NCBI GenBank assembly: GCA_016719405.1
Contig: JADJZE010000018.1
Coordinates: forward strand, 124,001-188,000
Length of the DNA: 64,000 nt
Source of the DNA: Candidatus Aalborgicola lynettensis
Lineage (GTDB): Bacteria > Pseudomonadota > Gammaproteobacteria > Burkholderiales > Burkholderiaceae_C
Direction of reading: 5' to 3'
Both the position numbers and the translations under genes were made by a program. This document shows, piece by piece, positions 35,706-44,783 of this stretch. The notes beneath the pieces are model-generated. The model was not told the origin of the DNA and did not search any database. It saw nothing but the letters and a program-made list of their open reading frames with translations. How positions within the stretch are numbered: the stretch's first letter is position 1; each line of letters opens with the position of its first letter.

Positions 35706-36007
35706 TCCAAAATCTCCAAAAAATAATAGTCCCTGTTACAGGCTGGGTGTGCCAGTCAATGGCAATCCGGATTTTTTGACCCCGACCGCAAGTTGGAGGC
35801 AATTGTAGAGACAAAGCCGACACCACGAAATGACTTTGGAAACCCTATTGAATGGCTTTGCACGCCATTTTTTGCACAAAGGACTTCACCACACCCGGCG
35901 CAGCGTACGGGTCGCGTGGGGGTGTCCCTGCTGCGCAACGCGAATCCTGCAGGATTGACCGCAGCCGGTCTTGGGCCGCACACTCGCAGGACAGAGAGGG
36001 AATTTTC
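35706..36007. other. Intergenic region with a perfect palindrome
   Basis: No convincing gene in these 302 bases. It contains a perfect 14-bp palindrome aatcctgcaggatt (35943-35956) about 50 bp upstream of the next start, and presumably the promoters of the divergent methyltransferase and hypothetical genes. Confidence 0.6.
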
Positions 36008-36475
36008 ATGTCAAGCTCAATGCAGGCACTATCTACCAGGCTCGCCCAGGTTTTGAGGGGGGCGGATGTGAGGGCCATTACGCAGGAGGTCGATCGTTCG
36101 GTGACAGGCGATCAGATGACCGACGACTGGCTGACGCGTTTTGCCCGCGCCATCGAATCGGCCGTGCTCGCCACGCTGGCCCGGCAAACTCCGGTAGCGA
36201 CCGCCTGGCTGCACCACGGGGCCGTGGTTGAACTGTTCCCCTACCCGCCGACCGACGAATCCGAACAGTGCACCAACGCCGACCCGTACTGGAAGGGCAA
36301 AGGTTTTGTGCAAACGCCGCTCTACACCACGCCGCAGCCAGACCGGCGGGCCCAGGCACTGCAGGTGGCACTGGAAGAAATGGAATACGCCAACACCTTG
36401 TCGCGGAGCAATTTGGGCGTGGACTTGATTAACCCGAAGACCATCGCCACCTTGCGCGGCGCGCTGCAGACCTAA
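36008..36475 (+). CDS. Hypothetical soluble protein
   Basis: 155 residues, not recognised. It has no signal peptide or membrane helix. Visible features are an acidic, Pro-rich middle (ELFPYPPTDESEQCTNADPY) and a C-terminal helical region (QVALEEMEYANTLSRSNLGV). The ATG at 36008 has an agaggg ribosome-binding site 7 bp upstream. It is convergent with the GGDEF/EAL sensor gene (8 bp between stops). Confidence 0.65.
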   Translation: MSSSMQALSTRLAQVLRGADVRAITQEVDRSVTGDQMTDDWLTRFARAIESAVLATLARQTPVATAWLHHGAVVELFPYPPTDESEQCTNADPYWKGKGFVQTPLYTTPQPDRRAQALQVALEEMEYANTLSRSNLGVDLINPKTIATLRGALQT

Positions 36476-36482
36476 GGCGAAA

Positions 36483-39230
36483 TCAGGCCGTCCATTGGGC
36501 CCGGGCGCGCCATTGCGCCACCCATGCCGGAAAGTCTGCCGCCGGCATGGGGCGTGCCACGCCGTATCCCTGCACCTGATCACACCCCAACTCCAGCAAC
36601 TTGGCGCCGTGGGCTTGCGTTTCCACGCCCTCGGCAATCACGGCGCGGCGGAATACTCCGGCCAATCCAATCACCCCCTGCACAATGGCCAGGTCGTCCG
36701 GATCGGTCAGCATGTCGCGTACAAAGCTCTGGTCGATTTTGAGCAACGCGGCCGGCAGGCGCTTGAGATAGGTGAGCGAGGAATAGCCGGTACCAAAATC
36801 GTCGAGTGCAAAACTCACCCCCAGGCCCAGGCAGGCATGCATCAATTGTGAAATTTGCGCCACGTCTTCCAGCGCGTTGGTTTCCAGTATTTCCAGCTCC
36901 AGCTGACCCGGGCGCACATCCGGGTGTGCCACCAGGGCCTGCGCCAGGCGCTGCACAAACAACTTGTGCTGCAACTGCTGTGCGCCCACATTCACACTGA
37001 CGGACAGCTCCAGTCCAGCGGCATTCCACGCGCTGAGTTGGTCCAGCGCTGTGCTGATGACCCACTCACCCAGCACCACACCCATGGCATGCCCCTCCAC
37101 CATCGGCAGAAAAGCGCCTGGCGCCAACAGGCCACGCTGCGGGTGCTGCCAGCGTATCAGCGCCTCGGCACCCACTACCGCGCCGGTCCTGATGTTGACC
37201 TTGGGCTGGTAGTGCAGCACCAACTCGCGCTGGTCGAGTGCCTGGCGAATGTATTCCACGCCTTCGCGCTGCAGCTTGACGGCGGTTTCCTGTTCGATGT
37301 CGAAAAAATGGTGGCGGTTCTTGCCCGCCTGTTTGGCCACATACATGGCCTGGTCGGCATGGCGCAACAGCTGGTCGGCATCCACCTTGTCCACCGGAAA
37401 CACCGTCACCCCCATGCTGGCAGACACCCGAAGCAGCAAACCGTCCACCCCAACCGGCTCCGCCGCCGCCTCCAGCAAGCGACCCAAAATCGGCTCGCAA
37501 TCGCCGACGTTGGCCAACTCGGTCAGGACGGCCACAAACTCGTCCCCACCCATACGCGACAGGGTATCGCTCTCGCGCAACACGTTTTTCATGCGGTTGG
37601 AGATTTCGATCAGCATGCGGTCGCCCGTCTCATGGCCGTGCACATCGTTGACGGCCTTGAACCCATCGAGATCAAGGTACACCACCGCCAGCACCTGCTC
37701 GTGGCGCAGGCACTGGGCCATGGCGACGTCCAGCCGGTCGGCCAGCAAAACCCGGTTGGGCAGGCCCGTCAGGCGGTCGTGGTAGGCCACGTGTTCGAGC
37801 TGGCGCCGGTATTCGTGGTCGGTGGTCACATCGGTCGCAATGCCAACGTAATTCTGTGTTTTGCCCGCCGCGTTGTGCACGGCGCTGATGGTGAGGTGCT
37901 CTGCAAAGTGCGCACCATCCTTGCGCCGATTCCACAGCTCACCTTCCCAAAAGCCTTCAACCCGCAGTTTCTCCCACAATTGCTGGTAGAAATCCGGTGA
38001 CTGGCGCCCGCTTTTGAGCAGGCGCGGATTGCTCCCCAACAATTCTTCCCGCGTGTAACCGGTGATGCGGCTGTAGCTGGCGTTGGCATCCACGATGGTG
38101 GCCTGCGCGTCGGTGATAACAATACCTTCACGCGCGTTGGCAAACACGCTCACGGCGAGGCGGTTGCGTTCTTCCTCGTGCTTGCGTTCGGTAATGTCTT
38201 GCAGCAAACCGGCCAGCCGCACCACCCGCCCGGCGGCGTTGCGCTCGGGGAAACCCTTGATGTAACAGGGCCGCAAGCTGCCGTCGGGGAGAACAATGTC
38301 CAGCGACAGTTCGTAGGGTTGCCCTTCGTGCAGCGCCCGTTGCACAGCATCCATCAGTTTTTGCACATCCGGCGGTGGGTAGAGTGCGGACTGGCCTTGC
38401 AGGGTGAGCGTGATGTCTTCGGGTTCGCGGCCAAAGATGCGGAACATCTCGGGGGACCAGGTCACGCGGTCGGCATCCACATCCCACTCCCAGCTGGCAA
38501 TGTGTGCCAGGTGTTCGGTGCGTTCCATCATCATGCGCATGCCCTGCACGCGCTCTTCCGCGCGCACCGTTTCGGTAATGTCGTACAGCATGATCAAATG
38601 CTGCCCGCTCAAGGGGCCAGAGGCCGCAATGGCCGTAGCCAGCACCGAACGCTGCTGCCCGCTTTTGGCACAGACCCGCAGCGGCACGGGTTCGAAACGG
38701 GTTCCATCGTGCTGGTAGCGGGCCATCTGGGCACCCCAGTTCGCCAGCACCCACGCCCGGTATTCGGCATCCGGGTAGGCCTGGTTGCGCCATGCCTCCA
38801 GGCTGGGAATGTCGTGCAACTGGTAGCCAAAACACTGCTCGAACGCGTGGTTGACCTGGCGGATATTTTGATCACGGTCGCACAGCATGTAGGGCACCGG
38901 CGAGGCCTCGAACATGGCGCGGTAGGTTTCTTCGCTGGCGCGCAATGCGGCCTGCGCGTCGTGGCGCTGGGTGATGTCACGCGAAAGCACGATAAAACGG
39001 GGCATGGCATCCGGCTCACCGTTCTTTTTGGCAACCGACAACTCAAACCACCGCGCCCCTACCGGCAATCCGAGGCGGATGAGGTGGCCCACCGAGGTGA
39101 CCGTTCCGGTTGGCATCCTGCAAGCCCGCCAAACGGTGCTTGCCGCGTCCGGCGGCATCACTTGCACCACCGTTTTCCCCAACAGCTGGGCCGGCTCGGC
39201 AACAAGCGCTCCGCTCTGGGGGCATGGCAA
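36483..39230 (-). CDS. PAS-GGDEF-EAL cyclic-di-GMP enzyme, main part of a frameshifted sensor
   Basis: 915 codons from the frame change onward. At least three PAS/PAC units (about residues 1-410) lead to a GGDEF domain with intact SRMGGDEFVAVL. The EAL domain has EALIRWQHPQRG, LEILETNALED, DDFGTGYSSLTYLKR and AEGVETQAHGAKLL, so both synthesis and hydrolysis motifs look catalytic. The first residues (SGALVAEPAQLLGKTVV) continue a PAS domain whose start is in the neighbouring frame (39158-40135). A one-base indel at the CCCCC/GGGGG tract near 39218 would join them into one protein of about 1220 residues. Confidence 0.88.
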   Translation of the reverse strand: MPCPQSGALVAEPAQLLGKTVVQVMPPDAASTVWRACRMPTGTVTSVGHLIRLGLPVGARWFELSVAKKNGEPDAMPRFIVLSRDITQRHDAQAALRASEETYRAMFEASPVPYMLCDRDQNIRQVNHAFEQCFGYQLHDIPSLEAWRNQAYPDAEYRAWVLANWGAQMARYQHDGTRFEPVPLRVCAKSGQQRSVLATAIAASGPLSGQHLIMLYDITETVRAEERVQGMRMMMERTEHLAHIASWEWDVDADRVTWSPEMFRIFGREPEDITLTLQGQSALYPPPDVQKLMDAVQRALHEGQPYELSLDIVLPDGSLRPCYIKGFPERNAAGRVVRLAGLLQDITERKHEEERNRLAVSVFANAREGIVITDAQATIVDANASYSRITGYTREELLGSNPRLLKSGRQSPDFYQQLWEKLRVEGFWEGELWNRRKDGAHFAEHLTISAVHNAAGKTQNYVGIATDVTTDHEYRRQLEHVAYHDRLTGLPNRVLLADRLDVAMAQCLRHEQVLAVVYLDLDGFKAVNDVHGHETGDRMLIEISNRMKNVLRESDTLSRMGGDEFVAVLTELANVGDCEPILGRLLEAAAEPVGVDGLLLRVSASMGVTVFPVDKVDADQLLRHADQAMYVAKQAGKNRHHFFDIEQETAVKLQREGVEYIRQALDQRELVLHYQPKVNIRTGAVVGAEALIRWQHPQRGLLAPGAFLPMVEGHAMGVVLGEWVISTALDQLSAWNAAGLELSVSVNVGAQQLQHKLFVQRLAQALVAHPDVRPGQLELEILETNALEDVAQISQLMHACLGLGVSFALDDFGTGYSSLTYLKRLPAALLKIDQSFVRDMLTDPDDLAIVQGVIGLAGVFRRAVIAEGVETQAHGAKLLELGCDQVQGYGVARPMPAADFPAWVAQWRARAQWTA

Positions 39231-40135
39231 TCGAAATAGGTTCCATCTAAGCCCAATTCAAACAGGGGATCCGGCATAGCGTCCAACATGGCCTGCATAC
39301 GCGCATGTTCCATGCGCACCAGGCGGTTCTTGAGCCACACTGTGCGCAGCAAAAACAGCCCTACCCCCACAGCTACCAATGCCAGCAGGCCCACCGCCCC
39401 CACGACGACCCAGAGCCGCCGTGGTGTGGCGGCCAGCTCAGTCTGGTCGCGCCATTTGTGCAGCACCTCAAAGTAGACCGACTGCGGATCCTGCTGCCAT
39501 TCGCCCACATACCGGTCAATGGTGCGCAAAACGTCGCCATGGGTGTTGCGGGTTGCCGCAAAAAAGAGTTTGGCAGGTTGAAAAACGATAGGCGAGCCAA
39601 TAAGCCCATTGCGCACCGCGTTGTACTCGCCGTAGCGGTTGTTCACAATACCGGCGTCCACACTGCGATCCGCTACCGCAGCAAACACGGCCTCAAAGGT
39701 AGGCAAAGGCACCAGGGTGACCGGCACATCAAACCCCGCCACCATGGCTTTGAAGGCGTTGATTTGCACCGCACCGTCGAGCACGGCAACCCGCTTGTTT
39801 GCCAGGTCCAGAATGGACTCAATGGGTGCGTCCGTGCGGGTATACAGCTCTGACCAGCTTCGCAAAGCCGGTTTTTCATGAAAACTGAACAGGGCAGCCC
39901 GCTCGGCGTTGTACGCCACGTCAGGCATCAGATCGATATGGCCGGCGCGCAAGGCGTCCAGACAGGCCTGCCATTCACAGGGCACATAGGTAACTTGCCA
40001 ATGCTCTTGCTGCGCGATTTCGCGCAACAAATCGACCCAAATACCGCTGGGCGTTTCGCCGTCCATGAATATTTTGGGTGCATTGTTGTAAATGCCAACC
40101 CGCAGCACCGCATCGTCGGCCGCCACTACCGACAC
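39158..40135 (-). CDS. Periplasmic-binding sensor domain and membrane anchor of the same sensor
   Basis: A SBP_bac_3-like ligand domain (LRVGIYNNAPKIFMDGETP through residue about 235) is followed by one helix (LWVVVGAVGLLALVAVGVGL) and the start of a PAS domain (MLDAMPDPLFELGLDGTYFD). It then leaves frame at 39218. The signal peptide (MTAFLQTGVSWVVGVCLIL) starts at the ATG at 40205 in another frame. One extra base in the CCCC run at 40138-40141 would join it to VSVVAADDAVL. The full gene is thus 36483-40205 with two apparent homopolymer indels. Ligand-controlled c-di-GMP signalling is the predicted role. Confidence 0.82.
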   Translation of the reverse strand: MSVVAADDAVLRVGIYNNAPKIFMDGETPSGIWVDLLREIAQQEHWQVTYVPCEWQACLDALRAGHIDLMPDVAYNAERAALFSFHEKPALRSWSELYTRTDAPIESILDLANKRVAVLDGAVQINAFKAMVAGFDVPVTLVPLPTFEAVFAAVADRSVDAGIVNNRYGEYNAVRNGLIGSPIVFQPAKLFFAATRNTHGDVLRTIDRYVGEWQQDPQSVYFEVLHKWRDQTELAATPRRLWVVVGAVGLLALVAVGVGLFLLRTVWLKNRLVRMEHARMQAMLDAMPDPLFELGLDGTYFDCHAPRAERLLPSRPSCWGKRWCK

Positions 40136-40289
40136 CGCCCCAAAACGCCAAAATCAGACACACCCCAACGACCCAGCTGACGCCTGTTTGTAGAAATGCG
40201 GTCATAGGTGGGGTGGGGGGGATGAACAGCGTAGGGGGTGATGCGGCTATTGTGCCGCCGATCGTTGCACATGGCGAGAAAAACCGTGC

Positions 40290-40325
40290 AAAAAAAAACG
40301 CCTGGCGAAAGGTCTTCCCAGGCGG
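40290..40325 (-). terminator. Rho-independent terminator for the crotonase gene
   Basis: On the minus strand a 7-bp stem (cgcctgg/ccaggcg, 40299-40324) is followed by nine T residues (40290-40298). It lies 40 bp past the stop at 40365. Confidence 0.9.
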
Positions 40326-40364
40326 TTTGGTTTGCGGCACCCCCTGTTTGGGGGCATGACAATG

Positions 40365-41177
40365 TCAGTCTTTGAACGCGGGCACGCGCTTGTCCATATT
40401 GGCCATCATGGCCTCTTGCAGGTCGTTGCTCATGAGCATGGCGGCGTTCCAGGTGGCAATGTAGTTCAGGCCATCGGCCACCGAATGGTCGCGCGCGTAG
40501 GTGATCATTTCTTTGGTGCCACGCACCGACAGGGGCGACTTGGCGGCAATGCTGGCGGCAATGTCGCGCACCCCGGCGTACAGGGCTTCGCGGCTGTCAA
40601 ACACCCGGTTCACCAAACGCATGTCCAGCGCCTCTTGCGCGCTGAAGTTGCGCCCGGTGTAGGCCAGCTCACGGGCCATGCCTTCGCCAATGAGTTTGGG
40701 CAGGCGCTGCAGGGTGCCCACGTCGGCGGTCATGCCGATGTCGATCTCTTTGATGGTGAAGTAGGCGTCACTCGATGCGTAGCGCATGTCGGCACAGGTG
40801 ATGAGGTCAATACCACCACCCACACAACCGCCGTGAATGGCCGCCAGCACCGGCTTGCGGCAGCGCTCCAGGCTGGTCAGGGTGTCTTGCAGGTCCAGAA
40901 TGAAACGGCGCAGGTTCTCGCGGGTGCGGGCATCACAGGCGTTTTCAATCTGCGGGCCCAGGGCCATCATCATCTTCAGGTCGATACCGGCGGTGAACAG
41001 CTTGCCTTCGCCTTGCAGAATCGCCACCCGGGCGTCGGTTGTAGCGTCGACCCACTCGAAGGCCTTGCGGATTTCCTGCCACATGGTGGCGTTCATGGCG
41101 TTGGCCTTCTCGGGGCGGTTCAGGCGCACGGTGGCGATGTGGGCGTCGAGCGAGACGCTCAGGGTTTCAAATTGCAT
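40365..41177 (-). CDS. Crotonase family, delta(3,5)-delta(2,4)-dienoyl-CoA isomerase-like
   Basis: 270-residue enoyl-CoA hydratase/isomerase superfamily enzyme. The oxyanion-hole motif is KLFTAGIDLKMM and the second is CVGGGIDLITCADMRYAS. The run FTIKEIDIGMTADVGTLQRL places acidic residues as in dienoyl-CoA isomerases of the ECH1 type, which reposition double bonds during unsaturated fatty-acid oxidation. The dienoyl-CoA reductase at 44784 would be a logical partner. The ATG at 41177 has ggag 6 bp upstream. Confidence 0.9.
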   Translation of the reverse strand: MQFETLSVSLDAHIATVRLNRPEKANAMNATMWQEIRKAFEWVDATTDARVAILQGEGKLFTAGIDLKMMMALGPQIENACDARTRENLRRFILDLQDTLTSLERCRKPVLAAIHGGCVGGGIDLITCADMRYASSDAYFTIKEIDIGMTADVGTLQRLPKLIGEGMARELAYTGRNFSAQEALDMRLVNRVFDSREALYAGVRDIAASIAAKSPLSVRGTKEMITYARDHSVADGLNYIATWNAAMLMSNDLQEAMMANMDKRVPAFKD

Positions 41178-41203
41178 GGTCACTCCAGTTTGATGAACGT
41201 TTT

Positions 41204-41253
41204 TGGCCTTTTGCGCTTATGGGACGTGCGCAAGCAGCTACCAAATCAATAGC
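41204..41253. repeat. Dispersed hairpin repeat, intergenic copy
   Basis: ggccttttgcgct, gggacgtgcgcaagca and the hairpin gctaccaaatcaatagc are in consensus order, 26 bp upstream of the crotonase start and 38 bp from the DUF4166 stop. Confidence 0.85.
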
Positions 41254-41291
41254 ATGTGCAGGCACCTATCCACGCGGCCGGTTGCAGAAGT

Positions 41292-41927
41292 TTATGCTTT
41301 CCCGTGCGGCGAGCATGGGCCTGCTGGCCACCGAGAGGCGTTTTCGTCCGTCGAAAAGATACCGGCATAGCGGAATACCTCGCCCAACCAGGGGTGGATC
41401 ATGCGGAAATCCATCGCATAGCGGTGGGCATCCAGCGCGTGCTCGCGGATCACGGTATGGCCCAGCAGCCAGCGTTCGCTCAGCCGCAGTTGCAGGGGCC
41501 CCAAGCGCACGATGAAGCACACCCCCTCGCAGTGCAGGGTGTCGCCCACCACGCGAGGTGCCAGCTCCAGCGCCAGCCAGGGCTGCACATATTCCACCAG
41601 ACGCCCTTGCGGCTCGGCCACCCACCGGCTGTTGAAGCGCAGCACTTCGCCGTCGGCATAGGTCAGGGTACGGTCGAAAGCCTGCCCGGCGGCAGTGGTC
41701 TCCTTGTTCACTACGGTGTGCACCTGGGGCTGTGCGCGGTGCACCAGCGCCCCCACCCACTTCAGGCACCAGACCACCGGAGCCATCCAACGCGGAAACT
41801 CCACATCGAGCGCGCCCACTTCCATCACGCGCCCACCGGCATGGTGGGCCTGCAGCGTGGGGTGCAGTTGCGCCCACTGCGTGCCCAGGCACTGCGCCAT
41901 GGGGCTGGGATTAGCAACTGATGTCAT
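41292..41927 (-). CDS. DUF4166 family protein
   Basis: 211-residue protein of the DUF4166 type, function unknown. Features are LGTQWAQLHPTLQAHHAGGR at the N-terminus, RTLTYADGEVLRFNSRW in the middle, and RYAMDFRMIHPWLGEVFRYA towards the end. DUF4166 domains often sit with NAD-binding epimerases, as here. The start overlaps the DUF2269 stop by ATGA and follows a ggaggtg site. Confidence 0.8.
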   Translation of the reverse strand: MTSVANPSPMAQCLGTQWAQLHPTLQAHHAGGRVMEVGALDVEFPRWMAPVVWCLKWVGALVHRAQPQVHTVVNKETTAAGQAFDRTLTYADGEVLRFNSRWVAEPQGRLVEYVQPWLALELAPRVVGDTLHCEGVCFIVRLGPLQLRLSERWLLGHTVIREHALDAHRYAMDFRMIHPWLGEVFRYAGIFSTDENASRWPAGPCSPHGKA

Positions 41928-42403
41928 GCGGCACCTCCGGGCAGATGTTTGAATACCATCAGGGCGACCACGGCCACCATGGCCGTGAAGGCGGGCACGC
42001 CCAGCCAAAACCACCAGCTTGCCATGCGCCAGTACAGCGGCGGCAGCGGGCTACCGTGTTCCACGGCGGTGTTGGACAGGTCGCGCATGCGAATCTGCAG
42101 CCACACCACGGGCAGCCAGCATGCGCCCGCCAGTACATAAAGCAGCAGGCTGGCGGCAATCCAGCCGCTGCTCCAGGGCCAGCCTGCCAGGTGCGCCATC
42201 CACAAGCCGCTGAGCGGCTGGAAGATAACGGTGGGGGTGGTGAAGCACCAGTCGGCCAGCACCACGTGGCGGTTGGTCACGGCAATGTGCGCCACCACGC
42301 CGCTGCGGTCGGCCATCCATTTGTAGAACGCACTGCCCAGGCCGGTGCCAAACAGCAGCACCATGCTCAGGATATGCAGCGTTTTGAGGGTGAGGTAGTC
42401 CAT
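41924..42403 (-). CDS. DUF2269 family integral membrane protein
   Basis: 159 residues with four hydrophobic helices. The family start LKTLHILSMVLLFGTGLGSA and the region VTNRHVVLADWCFTTPTVIF are recognisable. Function unknown. It is the middle gene of an epimerase-DUF2269-DUF4166 operon, a combination I know from other proteobacteria, and its product may anchor the complex in the membrane. Confidence 0.85.
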   Translation of the reverse strand: MDYLTLKTLHILSMVLLFGTGLGSAFYKWMADRSGVVAHIAVTNRHVVLADWCFTTPTVIFQPLSGLWMAHLAGWPWSSGWIAASLLLYVLAGACWLPVVWLQIRMRDLSNTAVEHGSPLPPLYWRMASWWFWLGVPAFTAMVAVVALMVFKHLPGGAA

Positions 42404-42416
42404 GGCTAGGCTCCTT

Positions 42417-43274
42417 TCATGCGACAGTAGGCGCAACGCCCACCAAGTGTGAGGCCTGCGCCGGCGTGGGGAGTTGGCCCCAGAACTGCAACCAGGGTGT
42501 GGCATCGGCCCGGTGCCCTTGGCGCAGCATGCGCAGGTTGTCCGTGCGCGCCATAAGCATGAGCGGCCCCAAGAGTGCAGCGCCCCAGTGGGCCAATGCC
42601 CATGGCAGGTGCACAAAGCCGGTTGCAGGCAGGCCTTGCAGACGGCGCAAGGTCTGCAACCAGTCGGCAAAGGCGATCGGCTCGGGGCGTACCAGATCCA
42701 GCGTCTGGCCCGCACCGGTGTGCCCCAAACACGCCAACACGGTGGACACCACATCGCCCACATACACAGGCTGCACGCCCTGCTGCCCGTCGCCCAGCAC
42801 CGGAATGCGCGGCAGGCGAGCCAGACGCATAAAAAGGGCCTGACTGCCGCCACCTGGACCGAACACCAGCCCCGGGCGCAGCACCCAGCCCGGATGGGAC
42901 AGCGCGCGCACGGCATCGTCGGCGGCACGTTTGCTCAGGTGGTAGGCACTGAAGGCGGTTTCGTCCGCGCCCTGGGCTGATATTTGCACCACCCGCCCAA
43001 TACCCGCAGCCTGGGCCGCCGCAAACAGGGCCTGCGGTGCGCGGGTGTGCAGCACATCAAAACGCTGGTAGCGCGTTTCGCCGATGATGCCTACGGCATT
43101 GATGACGGCATCGACGCCACTCAGCAGGCCAGCCCAGTCGGCGGGGGTTTGCAAACGGTTGAAGTCGTGCCCCAGGCTACGGGCCACTGGCAGCACGGTA
43201 TGGCCGGCCTGCAGGAGTGCCGTGTGGATATGGCGCCCCAGAAACCCGGTGGCACCGGTAAGCAGGATGTTCAT
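42417..43274 (-). CDS. NAD(P)-binding SDR/epimerase family protein
   Basis: 285 residues. The Rossmann motif NILLTGATGFLGRHIHTALL is at the N-terminus. The active-site-like YxxxK is in SAYHLSKRAADDAV and the substrate region begins at RPGLVFGPGGGSQALFMRLA. It resembles atypical extended SDRs related to NDUFA9 more than sugar epimerases. A C-terminal hydrophobic stretch (HWGAALLGPLMLMA) may contact the membrane. The ATG overlaps the stop of a 39-residue upstream ORF. Confidence 0.85.
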   Translation of the reverse strand: MNILLTGATGFLGRHIHTALLQAGHTVLPVARSLGHDFNRLQTPADWAGLLSGVDAVINAVGIIGETRYQRFDVLHTRAPQALFAAAQAAGIGRVVQISAQGADETAFSAYHLSKRAADDAVRALSHPGWVLRPGLVFGPGGGSQALFMRLARLPRIPVLGDGQQGVQPVYVGDVVSTVLACLGHTGAGQTLDLVRPEPIAFADWLQTLRRLQGLPATGFVHLPWALAHWGAALLGPLMLMARTDNLRMLRQGHRADATPWLQFWGQLPTPAQASHLVGVAPTVA

Positions 43275-43390
43275 ACGGCCTCCCCCGTGGAGCCCATCCG
43301 CGTGCTGTCAATGGACGGAGATAGCGGCACAAAGGCACTGATGCGCCGCCCCAGCAAGTCTTGCAAAACCAGGGTAGACAGGGATGACAT
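43271..43390 (-). CDS. Small 39-residue leader-like protein
   Basis: A short reading frame starting at the ATG at 43390 has an excellent ribosome-binding site (aggagg, 6 bp spacing). Its stop overlaps the epimerase ATG (GTATGA). The product (MSSLSTLVLQDLLGRRISAF, then a Ser/Thr/Pro-rich tail) has no known domain. The site and overlap suggest a real small protein or a coupling leader that sets epimerase translation. Confidence 0.5.
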   Translation of the reverse strand: MSSLSTLVLQDLLGRRISAFVPLSPSIDSTRMGSTGEAV

Positions 43391-43492
43391 GGAAACCTCC
43401 TCAAGGTAGTGACGATGGTTTCAGTGTCCAACCCATGGCGCGAAAAATCCTCCGGTTTGCTATTTTTGAAGCAACTTTCTGCTCCGGATTTA

Positions 43493-44548
43493 TCAAACCG
43501 AAGTATTGCCGGTGGAAAAACCACGTTTTTGTGCCAGCTGCAGCTTGCGGTACTGCCCTGGCGTGCCGCCTTCAATCTCGCGAAATGCCTCGTAGAAGTT
43601 GGACTGCGCGCTAAAACCCACCGCCAAACCCACACTCAGCACCGAGGCGCTGGGCTGCTCCAGCAGCATCTGCCTGGCGGCAGCCACGCGGCATTCACGC
43701 AGGTAGCGCCCAAAACCCTTGCCCAGCCGGGTGTTGAGCAATTCAGAGAGCTGATGGGCGCTCAGCCCTAATTCCTGGGCCAGCATGGGCAGGCTCAGTT
43801 CGGCGTCGCGGTAACGATGCTGCTCGGCCATCAGCCGCTCCAGCCGGTCCACCACACCCGCCACGTCCACACTGGTCAGCGTAGTGGTGGCATAGGCCAC
43901 GGCCTGGGCGGTGTCCATGGCATCTTGCGCCAGTTGCGGGCGCAGACCCAGCAAGAGTTGCACCAGCAACAGTGCCAGACCAATGGCACAGGCATACAAG
44001 GCAAAGAACGCATCGGCCGGAGTGCCACCCTGCACCAGCCCCAGCGCACACACAGCAGCCCCCACCACGGCTGCCACGGCCAGCAGGGCCAGCTCACGTG
44101 CCCACTGTTCGCGGGCACCGCGCAAGGCCCACAACATGCGCAGCAACCAGGCCAGGTACAGCGCGCCCAGACCAAAGGCCAGCGGCAGGGACCAGGCCAA
44201 CGGCAAGGCCACCGCGCTAAGCGCTGGAGCCAGATGGAGCACCATCTGGCCGCGGCGTGGCGCTTCGTTCTGCGGTGCCAGCACCTGGCGGGCCACGAAA
44301 TAGAAACACGGCGCCACCAGAAACAGTGCCACCCCATAGGCCGGGTGCTCCACGAAGCGCACCGTGCTCCACAACCCCACGGCGTGCACCGCCTGCAACA
44401 CCGCCAAGGCCGCCAGCAGCGCGCGCCCCGCCCAGCGGACCATGCGATGCTGGGGATACTGGTGCTGGGTGAAGTGCGTGAGCGCCAGCACCAGCACGGC
44501 GCCCAGGGAATAGCCAGTCAGGAGTTGTGCAAGGAGTGACAGGGTCAT
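43493..44548 (-). CDS. Membrane-embedded AraC-family regulator
   Basis: 351 residues. The first ~210 form six or seven hydrophobic helices (GYSLGAVLVLALTHF, GVALFLVAPCFYFVARQVL). The C-terminal ~110 carry two helix-turn-helices of the HTH_18/AraC type (LSLPMLAQELGLSAHQLSEL and VGLAVGFSAQSNFYEAFREI). Such proteins sense membrane or extracellular signals and bind DNA directly. The next genes on the same strand are the 39-residue ORF and the epimerase operon, likely targets across a 102-bp gap. Confidence 0.88.
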   Translation of the reverse strand: MTLSLLAQLLTGYSLGAVLVLALTHFTQHQYPQHRMVRWAGRALLAALAVLQAVHAVGLWSTVRFVEHPAYGVALFLVAPCFYFVARQVLAPQNEAPRRGQMVLHLAPALSAVALPLAWSLPLAFGLGALYLAWLLRMLWALRGAREQWARELALLAVAAVVGAAVCALGLVQGGTPADAFFALYACAIGLALLLVQLLLGLRPQLAQDAMDTAQAVAYATTTLTSVDVAGVVDRLERLMAEQHRYRDAELSLPMLAQELGLSAHQLSELLNTRLGKGFGRYLRECRVAAARQMLLEQPSASVLSVGLAVGFSAQSNFYEAFREIEGGTPGQYRKLQLAQKRGFSTGNTSV

Positions 44549-44690
44549 GGGCGGCTATTGTGGCCCAGTGCGGCTGATGCACATCCAGCCACCGGGGCTG
44601 GCAATCCGGCGAACTGCACGTCTGGCCCTGTCCGCCCCCGCCAGGGCTGAATGGGCCAAGCCGTTCGTCGGGACGGCCTCGAATCTGACG

Positions 44691-44746
44691 CCAAAAAGCC
44701 CTCTACCGCCCGTTGGATGTGCGCAAGCAGCTATGAAAGTCATAGC
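44691..44746. repeat. Dispersed hairpin repeat, intergenic copy
   Basis: The arm gcccgttggatgtgcgcaagca and hairpin gctatgaaagtcatagc are present. The element lies between the dienoyl-CoA reductase stop and the AraC start, in a 235-bp stretch with no other recognisable feature. Confidence 0.85.
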
Positions 44747-44783
44747 ATACAGGACACCCAACGGGTCGGCCAACCGGTGAAGG

